In this document: positions 58,464 through 64,000 of the stretch, piece by piece
Numbering within the stretch: position 1 is the stretch's first letter
How the letters are laid out: each line of letters starts with the position of its first letter
Source of the DNA: DASRAU01 sp035638075
GTDB lineage: Bacteria; Acidobacteriota; Polarisedimenticolia; Gp22-AA2
Direction: 5' to 3'
NCBI GenBank assembly: GCA_035638075.1
Contig: DASRAU010000010.1
Span: 1-64,000, forward strand
DNA length: 64,000 bases
Translations under genes and position numbers: made by a program
The notes under the pieces: generated by a model
Seen by the model: the letters and a program-made list of their open reading frames with translations, nothing else
What the model was told of the DNA's origin: nothing
Database searches by the model: none

Positions 58464-58488
58464 GAGCGTGACCTCCCTTGTCTGCCGC

Positions 58489-58518
58489 GTTGGATTCACG
58501 CGCGGCCGGGAAGATTCA
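58489..58518 (-). promoter_or_regulatory. Predicted ECF-type promoter of the HbpS-cupin-SMP30 operon
   Basis: On the minus strand TGAATCTTCC (58518-58509), 14 bases, TCCAAC (58494-58489). The leader of about 20 bases contains the ribosome-binding site AGGGAGG. Confidence 0.65.
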
Positions 58519-58525
58519 CGAGCGC

Positions 58526-59878
58526 CTAAGCAGTGCGGCGCGCGGCCGCCGGCTCGACAGGTCTCGCCGCGGGCGCGGCTGACGACATCGTCCGGGCCCG
58601 CGTGGTCTGGAACTGGACCAGGTCCTTGGAGAAGAACACGTCCAGGGTCCAGTCGAGGGCGACCCGGAGCTTTTTCTCGAAGCGGGGGAGCTTGCTCAGG
58701 TAGATCGTCCGCCACAGCCACCAGGCGAGAAAGCCCGAGAACTTCATCCCGAACATCTTCGCGACGCCGGTGCGGCGGCCGATGGCCGCGAGCTGGCCGA
58801 GGCTCTCGAAGTGGAAGCGGCGCGGCTCCCGGCCGCGCAGGCGCGCCAGGACGTTGTGCGCCACCACCGACCCTTCGCGCAGCGCGTGCTGCGCCGTCGG
58901 CGGATGGAAGGCCCCCGACTTGTGGGGGATGAGCGCGCAGTCGCCGACTGCGAAGACCCCCGGGTGGCCCGGGACCTCCAGCGTCTCGTCCACCTTGATG
59001 CGGCCCTTTTCGCGCGGGCAGGGCAGGAGCGCCAGCATCGGATTCGGGGTCGTGCCGGCGGTCCAGACGATCGTGCGGCTCGGGATGACGGCGCCGTCGC
59101 TCAGCGTGACGCCCTTGCCGTCCACTTCACTCACCTTGACGCGGCCGCGGATCTCGATGCCGCGGGCGGCCAGCTTCTCCTGCGCGTAGCGCCCCAGCTC
59201 CTCCCCCAGCTCCGGCAGGATGTAGTCCCCCGGGTGGACCAGGACGAAACGCACGTTCTTCGCGCCGATGTTCGGGTAGAAGCGCAGCGACGCGTGCACG
59301 AAGTCGTGCAGGCCGGCGATGGTCTCGACGCCGGCGAAGCCGCCCCCGGCGACGACGAAGGTCATCAGCGGGCTGCGCTCCAGCGCGCAGCACTCGGTGT
59401 CCGCCTCCTCCATGAGCTGGATGAGCCGGTTGCGCAGGTGCACCGCGTCGCCCAGGCTCTTCATGGTCAGGGCGTGCTCCTCGAGCCCCGGCAGGCCGTA
59501 GAAGTTGGTCACCGAGCCGAGCGCCAGCACCAGCGCGTCGTACGGCAGGTCGTGCGGGTGGGTGTCGAGCCCGTGGGTCACGGTCACCGTCCTGCGCTCG
59601 AGATCGATCCCCTGCACGTCGCCCTGGAAAAAGCCGACGCGCTTCAGGAGCGTGCGCACCGGGCTGACGATGTTGGTCAGGTCGAGGTCGCTCGCCGCCA
59701 CCTCGTGCAGCATCGGGGTGAAGAGGAAGAAGTTCTCCCGGTTGACGAGGGTGACCTCGAGCCCCGGCTCGCGCCGCAGCTCCTTCTCGAGGCGCAGCGC
59801 GGCGTACAGTCCCCCGAACCCGCCCCCCAGGATCACCACCCGCTTCGTCACCGGAGCCCCGCCCGAATCCTGCGTCAT
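58526..59878 (-). CDS. Type II NADH dehydrogenase (NDH-2 family)
   Basis: 450 residues. KRVVILGGGFGGLYAALRLE binds FAD, TFVVAGGGFAGVE binds NADH, VVWTAGTTPNP and GVFAVGDCALIP are further family motifs, and the C-terminal region (FLAWWLWRTIYLSKLPRFEKKLRVALDWTLDVFF) is the membrane-attaching helix. It passes electrons from NADH to quinone without pumping protons. Coupled by ATGA to an anti-sigma-like gene, with an ECF-type promoter in front, so it seems to be induced under stress. Confidence 0.93.
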   Translation of the reverse strand: MTQDSGGAPVTKRVVILGGGFGGLYAALRLEKELRREPGLEVTLVNRENFFLFTPMLHEVAASDLDLTNIVSPVRTLLKRVGFFQGDVQGIDLERRTVTVTHGLDTHPHDLPYDALVLALGSVTNFYGLPGLEEHALTMKSLGDAVHLRNRLIQLMEEADTECCALERSPLMTFVVAGGGFAGVETIAGLHDFVHASLRFYPNIGAKNVRFVLVHPGDYILPELGEELGRYAQEKLAARGIEIRGRVKVSEVDGKGVTLSDGAVIPSRTIVWTAGTTPNPMLALLPCPREKGRIKVDETLEVPGHPGVFAVGDCALIPHKSGAFHPPTAQHALREGSVVAHNVLARLRGREPRRFHFESLGQLAAIGRRTGVAKMFGMKFSGFLAWWLWRTIYLSKLPRFEKKLRVALDWTLDVFFSKDLVQFQTTRARTMSSAAPAARPVEPAAARRTA

Positions 59879-60138
59879 GCCGCACCTCCCGCCGCGCGCA
59901 GGAAGGCGCGCAGCCGTTCGTGGACCTCGTCCGGAACCTGGTCGCAGCGCAGCCGGCTCACGGCGGTCCGGGTCGTCTTGAGAGAGTCGAGAAACCGGGC
60001 GCAGGCGGCGCACCCTTCGAGGTGACGCGTCAACCCCGCGGCGATCTCCGGCGCCAGTGCTCCGTCCATGTACTCGGTCAGCAGCGCGAGGACCTCACGG
60101 CAGGTCGGCGAAGGCGATTTCACGGCGAGGACTCCCAC
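59875..60138 (-). CDS. Zinc-finger anti-sigma-like protein coupled to NDH-2
   Basis: 87 residues from GTG 60138 (or GTG 60123). CREVLALLTEYMDGALAPEI and RHLEGCAACARFLDSLKTTRTA hold the zf-HC2 motif; RLRAFLRAAGG ends it. Very similar to the anti-sigma at 55173-55520. No sigma gene is adjacent; its stop overlaps the NDH-2 start. It may be a feedback inhibitor that belongs to the regulon, or a redox sensor. Confidence 0.82.
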   Translation of the reverse strand: MGVLAVKSPSPTCREVLALLTEYMDGALAPEIAAGLTRHLEGCAACARFLDSLKTTRTAVSRLRCDQVPDEVHERLRAFLRAAGGAA

Positions 60139-60159
60139 CCCGGGACCCGGGGGACGGCG

Positions 60160-60189
60160 TTTGGATGCGGCCGGCCCCGGCGGGATTCA
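60160..60189 (-). promoter_or_regulatory. Predicted ECF-type promoter of the anti-sigma-like/NDH-2 operon
   Basis: TGAATCCCGC (60189-60180), 14 bases, TCCAAA (60165-60160) on the minus strand, about 20 bases before the GTG start. Confidence 0.6.
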
Positions 60190-60197
60190 GGTCCGCT

Positions 60198-60767
60198 TCA
60201 GGAAAGCTCCCAGGCGGAGAGGCAGGCCTCTTCGCACGCGTGGTGCAGCTGGTCCACCACGCCCCCGAGCCCGCACACGCTCACCGCGTCGAACTCCGAC
60301 AGGAACACGTCGCCGAGGCGGGGAAACTCGCCGGGCGCGGTGGCGCCGGGGACGGCGGTCGCGATCGCCTCGTCGAGCCGCGCCAGCCGGACGCCGATGG
60401 CGCCCGTCTCGTCCGCCGGCAGGAAGCGAATCGCGGTCTCCCGCGTCTGCGCCAGCAGGTACTCGATGAAGGGGATCGACACGCGCCCGTCGCCGCAGCG
60501 CACCGCCCACAGGGAGACCAGGTCGAGCTCGGGGAGATCGATCCCCAGGGCCAGGCGCTCGCTGCGCAGCGTGCGGCTGGCGCGATCGGGCCAGATGGTT
60601 CCTTCGAAGCCGAGGCGCAGGAGGTCGCGGTAGAACTGCAGGCGGCGCAGCGCGATCAGGGCCGCCGCCCGGTCGAGCCCCGCCGGGGCCTCCGGATGCG
60701 CGACCGCGAATCTTCCGCGCACATCCTCCGAGCCGACCGTCCTCTGGAGCGCCTGGGCCTCGTTCAT
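60198..60767 (-). CDS. Hypothetical cytoplasmic protein under an ECF-type promoter
   Basis: 189 residues from the ATG at 60767 behind GGAGG. Helical, no signal peptide. LIALRRLQFYRDLLRLGFEGTIWPD, LDLVSLWAVRCGDGRVSIPFIEYLLAQTRETAIRFL and VVDQLHHACEEAC are its most regular parts. I do not recognise the family. Divergent from the DoxX gene; the leader and promoter carry the shared motif. Confidence 0.7.
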   Translation of the reverse strand: MNEAQALQRTVGSEDVRGRFAVAHPEAPAGLDRAAALIALRRLQFYRDLLRLGFEGTIWPDRASRTLRSERLALGIDLPELDLVSLWAVRCGDGRVSIPFIEYLLAQTRETAIRFLPADETGAIGVRLARLDEAIATAVPGATAPGEFPRLGDVFLSEFDAVSVCGLGGVVDQLHHACEEACLSAWELS

Positions 60768-60819
60768 CGTCGCCTCCGCTTCGCGTGGTGCGTTCGCTGC
60801 GTCCGGTTCCGTTGCACCG

Positions 60820-60850
60820 CTTGGATGGCGCTCCCCCGTTCCGGGATTCA
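60820..60850 (-). promoter_or_regulatory. Predicted ECF-type promoter of the hypothetical gene at 60198
   Basis: TGAATCCCGG (60850-60841), 15 bases, TCCAAG (60825-60820) on the minus strand. A weaker facing version, CGAATCCCCG-N15-TCTGAG (60863-60893, plus strand), could serve the DoxX gene. Confidence 0.6.
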
Positions 60851-60953
60851 GCGTCGTCGCGGCGAATCCCCGCGCGCGCCTCCCGCATCTGAGGGGAAGC
60901 GCGGCCGGCGGAGGACGACCCTCCGACAGCGGCCGCCCTGAAGGAGGTGCGTG

Positions 60954-61454
60954 ATGAACCGACTCACGATCATCGAGCCGCTGCTCGTGGCGCTGCGCGC
61001 GCGGCTGCGTTTCCTGCCGCCGACCCTGGCCCGCCTGACCCTCGGCTGGGTCTTTCTCCTGTCCGGGTGGGGGAAGCTGCATCACCTGCCGGACGTGATC
61101 GACTTCTTCGCGAGCCTCGGAATCCCCGCGCCGCAGCTCCAGGCGCCGTTCGCCTCCGGAGTGGAGTTCGTCTGCGGCGCCCTGCTCCTCGCCGGCCTCT
61201 TCTCGCGCCTCGCGGCGGTGCCGCTCGTCGTGGTGATGGTGGTGGCGATCGCGACCGCGCGCGCCGCGGAGCTCGCCTCTCTCGGCGATCTGTTCGGCTT
61301 CATCGAGTACCTCTACATCGTCCTGCTCGCCTACGTCGCCATCGAGGGCCCGGGGCCGCTGTCGCTCGACGCCCTGGTGCGCGGCCGCCTGGCGGCGCGG
61401 ACCGGCTCGTCCCTCGGGTCGGCCGCGCGGCCGGCCGCCTCGGTCCGCGCATGA
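60954..61454 (+). CDS. DoxX-family membrane protein
   Basis: 166 residues from the ATG at 60954 behind AAGGAGG. Four helices; LARLTLGWVFLLSGWGKLHHLP, FASLGIPAPQLQAPFASGVEFVCGALLLAGLFSRLAAVPLVVVMVVAI are typical of DoxX/DoxD-like proteins, linked to thiosulfate or redox stress in other bacteria. Overlaps the debranching-enzyme gene (ATGA). Confidence 0.85.
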   Translation: MNRLTIIEPLLVALRARLRFLPPTLARLTLGWVFLLSGWGKLHHLPDVIDFFASLGIPAPQLQAPFASGVEFVCGALLLAGLFSRLAAVPLVVVMVVAIATARAAELASLGDLFGFIEYLYIVLLAYVAIEGPGPLSLDALVRGRLAARTGSSLGSAARPAASVRA

Positions 61455-63403
61455 CGGACGGCAGGGAGTGGCTCGAGGCCGACGGCCTCGGCGGGTTCGC
61501 TTCCGGCACCGTCGGGGGCGTGCGCAGCCGGCGCTATCACGCGCTGCTGCTCGCCGCCGCCCGGCCGCCGGTGGGCCGCTTCGTCCTCGTGAACGGTCTC
61601 GAAGCCATCGTGACCACCACGGCGGGGACGACGGTCCTCCAGCCGCAGCGCTACCGGCCCGGCGGGATCCATCCGATGGTCACGGCGCGGCTCGACGGCT
61701 TCCGCGACGATCCGTGGCCGACCTGGCGCTTCACGCTCGAGGACGGGACGATCGTCGAGCAGCAGCTCTTCGTGCGGCGCGGCTCCGGCGTGACCGCGCT
61801 GTCGTGGAAGCGCATCGCCGGCGAGGGCAAAGCCTCCCTCGCGGTGCGGCTCTTTCTCTCGGGGAGGGACTACCACGCCCTGCACCACGAGAACCCGGCG
61901 TTCCGCTTCGAGTCGGTCGAGGCCGGGCCCGGCCACCTCGTCTGGCGCCCCTATGACGGCGTTCCCGGCATCGCGGCGACGCACAACGGCGCCTACGATG
62001 CGCGCCCCGACTGGTACCGCGGCTTCCAGTACGACGAAGAGAAGGAGCGCGGGCTCGACCACGTCGAGGACCTGGCGACGCCGGGTCTGTTCCATTTCGA
62101 CCTGGCGCAGGGGGAGGCTGTCCTCCTGCTGTCTGCGGAGACGCAGGCGCCGGACGGCCCCGACGCCCGCTCGGCTCTGCAACGCCTGCGCGCGGGCGAG
62201 CGGGCGCGGCGGCAGGCCTTCCCGTCGCGCCTGCACCGGTCCGCCGAGGACTACCTCGTCCGCCGCGGCGAGGGCGCGAGCATCATCGCCGGCTACCCGT
62301 GGTTCGCCGACTGGGGACGCGACACCTTCATCGCGCTGCGCGGGCTGTGCCTGGCGACCGGACGACTCGAGACGGCGCGGCGCATCCTTCTGGAGTGGGC
62401 GGGCTCCGTGTCGGAGGGGATGCTGCCGAACCGGTTCCCCGACCAGGGGGACGAGCCGGAATACAACGCGGTCGACGCTTCGCTCTGGTACGTCGTGGCG
62501 GTGCACGAGTTCCTGCGCGCCTCCTCCGAGGCCGGAGAGAGCCGTTCCGCGCTGATCCGGGCGGTCGCCGCCATCGTCTCGGGCTACGCCCGCGGCACGC
62601 GCTATGGCATCCGCATGGACGACGACGGGCTGCTGGCCGCGGGGAGCGACGGCGTGCAGCTCACCTGGATGGACGCGCGCGTCGGAGAGCACGTGGTGAC
62701 GCCACGGCGCGGCAAGCCGGTCGAGGTGCAGGCGCTGTGGATCAACGCGCTGCGCATCGCGGCGGAGCTGGGCCTGCGGCCCGACGGGGACTGGCGGCGC
62801 GCTGCCGAGTCCTTCCAGCGCCGCTTCTGGAACCCGGAGCGCGGCTGTCTCTACGACGTGATCGACGTCGATCAGTGTCCCGGCGCCGTGGACGACACGC
62901 TGCGTCCCAACCAGATCTTCGCGGTCGGGGGCCTCCCCTGGCCGGTCATCGCGGGCGAGACCGCCCGCCGGGTCGTGGACGTGGTCGAAGCCGCGCTCTG
63001 CACCCCGCTCGGTCTGCGCAGCCTGGAACCCGGCGCGCGGGGGTACGCCCCCCGCTACCTCGGGGGCGTGGCCGAACGGGACGGCGTCTACCACCGGGGC
63101 ACGGTGTGGCCCTGGCTCCTCGGCCCGTTCGTCGAGGCCTGGGTCCGCGTGCGTGGCTCTTCGCCTCTCGCCCTGCGCCAGGCCCGCGCGCGCTTCCTTC
63201 TTCCCCTGACGGAGCATCTCGCCGCGGCGGGGCTCGGGCACGTCTCGGAGATCGCCGACGGCGACGCGCCGCATGCGCCGCGCGGCTGCCCCTTCCAGGC
63301 CTGGTCGGTCGGAGAAGTCCTGCGTCTCTCGGAGCAGGTTCTCGCGGAGAAACCGGCGCGCCGTGAATCTTCCGCCCGGGCTGTCGCATCCATCACGGTG
63401 TGA
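61451..63403 (+). CDS. Glycogen debranching enzyme (amylo-alpha-1,6-glucosidase type)
   Basis: 650 residues. The N-terminal beta domain (WLEADGLGGFASGTVGGVRSRRYHALLLAA) is GDE_N; the (alpha/alpha)6 barrel has WFADWGRDTFIALRGL, LPNRFPDQGDEPEYNAVDASLW, GVQLTWMDARVG, LRPNQIFAVG and HRGTVWPWLLGPFVEAW, the substrate and catalytic segments of the family. It removes branch residues from glycogen. No signal peptide. The end of the gene contains the promoter motif of the next. Confidence 0.92.
   Translation: MTDGREWLEADGLGGFASGTVGGVRSRRYHALLLAAARPPVGRFVLVNGLEAIVTTTAGTTVLQPQRYRPGGIHPMVTARLDGFRDDPWPTWRFTLEDGTIVEQQLFVRRGSGVTALSWKRIAGEGKASLAVRLFLSGRDYHALHHENPAFRFESVEAGPGHLVWRPYDGVPGIAATHNGAYDARPDWYRGFQYDEEKERGLDHVEDLATPGLFHFDLAQGEAVLLLSAETQAPDGPDARSALQRLRAGERARRQAFPSRLHRSAEDYLVRRGEGASIIAGYPWFADWGRDTFIALRGLCLATGRLETARRILLEWAGSVSEGMLPNRFPDQGDEPEYNAVDASLWYVVAVHEFLRASSEAGESRSALIRAVAAIVSGYARGTRYGIRMDDDGLLAAGSDGVQLTWMDARVGEHVVTPRRGKPVEVQALWINALRIAAELGLRPDGDWRRAAESFQRRFWNPERGCLYDVIDVDQCPGAVDDTLRPNQIFAVGGLPWPVIAGETARRVVDVVEAALCTPLGLRSLEPGARGYAPRYLGGVAERDGVYHRGTVWPWLLGPFVEAWVRVRGSSPLALRQARARFLLPLTEHLAAAGLGHVSEIADGDAPHAPRGCPFQAWSVGEVLRLSEQVLAEKPARRESSARAVASITV
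63364..63394 (+). promoter_or_regulatory. Predicted ECF-type promoter of the aquaporin-like gene
   Basis: TGAATCTTCC (63364-63373), 15 bases, TCCATC (63389-63394), eight bases before the ATG at 63403. It lies inside the 3' end of the debranching-enzyme gene, so part of the match could be due to coding. Confidence 0.5.
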
Positions 63404-64000
63404 TGACCCTTCTCCGCCGGCACTGGCCGGAGTACCTGATCGAGGCGGCGGCCCTCGGCCTCTTCATGGTGTCGGCCACCCTCTTCACCATCCTCCTCGA
63501 GCATCCGGCGTCCCCCCTCCACCGGGCCATCGGCTCGGGCACGGAGCGCCGGATGCTCATGGGGCTCTTGATGGGAGGAACGGCGGCGGCGCTCATCTAT
63601 TCCCCGTGGGGGCGGCGCTCGGGGGCGCACATGAACCCCTCGGTGACGCTGACCTTCCTGCGCCTCGGGAAGATCGCCCCGGCCGACGCCGCCTTCTACG
63701 TCGCGGCGCAGTTCGCCGGCGGCCTGCTCGCGGTTTTGCTCGTGGCGCTGCCGGCCCGCACCGCGCTGGCGAACCCGGCGGTGCGTTACGCCGCCACCCT
63801 TCCCGGCCCCGCCGGGGCGGGAACGGCGTTCCTGGCGGAGATCGTGATCTCGTTCCTGCTCATGCTCACCGTGCTCGTCGTCTCGAACACCCGGGGGCTG
63901 ATGCATCTGACCGGGTTCGCGGCGGCGACACTCGTCGCCTGCTTCATCACCTTCGAGGCGCCGCTCTCGGGCATGAGCATGAACCCGGCCCGCACCACCG
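63403..64000 (+). CDS. MIP/aquaporin-family channel, partial
   Basis: 199 codons to the window edge, no stop. At least five membrane helices. The two pore loops read HMNPSVTL (NPS instead of NPA) and SMNPARTT (intact). LIEAAALGLFMVSATLF and FLAEIVISFLLMLTVLVVSN are the helix 1 and helix 4 patterns. It should pass water or small neutral solutes such as glycerol. Its ATG overlaps the stop of the debranching enzyme (TGATG). Confidence 0.85.
   Translation, partial: MTLLRRHWPEYLIEAAALGLFMVSATLFTILLEHPASPLHRAIGSGTERRMLMGLLMGGTAAALIYSPWGRRSGAHMNPSVTLTFLRLGKIAPADAAFYVAAQFAGGLLAVLLVALPARTALANPAVRYAATLPGPAGAGTAFLAEIVISFLLMLTVLVVSNTRGLMHLTGFAAATLVACFITFEAPLSGMSMNPARTT

Noticed and set aside
60718..60750. 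GCGAATCTTCC on the plus strand
   Set aside because: Inside the coding region of the gene at 60198-60767, first base differs, and no plus-strand gene starts nearby.

Overview
The window comes from a high-GC bacterium with a Gram-negative type envelope: SurA-like chaperones, a beta-barrel porin, lipoproteins and a heptose adenylyltransferase. The run mfd / two parvulin foldases / Hfq-like protein / pdxA, the membrane pyrophosphatase and the many secreted proteins of unknown function fit Acidobacteriota or a related phylum. That placement is an inference from gene content; no rRNA or other phylogenetic marker is present.

Layout. 1-4138: a chromosomal-type integron. Four attC sites (three nearly identical) separate small cassette genes read leftwards. 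The integron integrase (intI) lies upstream and reads in the SAME direction as the cassettes, the reverse of the usual arrangement. A SAM methyltransferase sits between intI and the array. 4.3-7 kb: a small lipoprotein, XerC-like recombinase and inositol-phosphatase family enzyme. 7-21.5 kb: a long leftward block with atpH-A-G-(PH-domain protein)-D-C, glycosyltransferase, rfaE2, mfd, two peptidyl-prolyl isomerases, hfq-like and pdxA. The F0 genes are absent and a membrane PH-domain gene splits the F1 cluster. 21.7-32.9 kb: secreted MopE/FN3-like protein, secreted TPR-CHAT protein, Ser/Thr kinase-TPR, AlkA-type glycosylase, FecR-like protein, Asp/Glu racemase and PhzF.

32.9-36.0 kb is a compact island of visibly lower GC. 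It holds two cotranscribed genes: a NYN-domain (PIN-fold) predicted RNase with a Cys-rich insert, and a NACHT-type STAND NTPase with a pentapeptide-like segment and a winged-helix-like tail. This looks like a sensor-effector defence pair and is the best candidate for an undescribed system.

36-50.5 kb: thioredoxin-like protein, large secreted protein, a modABC-porin operon with a divergent ModE-like regulator and a palindromic operator, TMEM175-type channel, M48 protease pair, membrane pyrophosphatase and an EF-hand protein. 50.5-52.8 kb: tandem paralogous secreted proteins and an esterase.

53.4-64 kb holds two tandem ECF sigma/anti-sigma pairs, a third anti-sigma-like gene fused into an NDH-2 operon, and stress or metabolic genes (HbpS/GlcG, cupin, SMP-30, DoxX, glycogen debranching enzyme, aquaporin-like channel). 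Six bipartite motifs, TGAATCYY..-N14/15-TC[CG]A(A/T)., stand upstream of both sigma genes and four other transcription units. They look like a local, self-regulated ECF regulon with very short or leaderless 5' ends.
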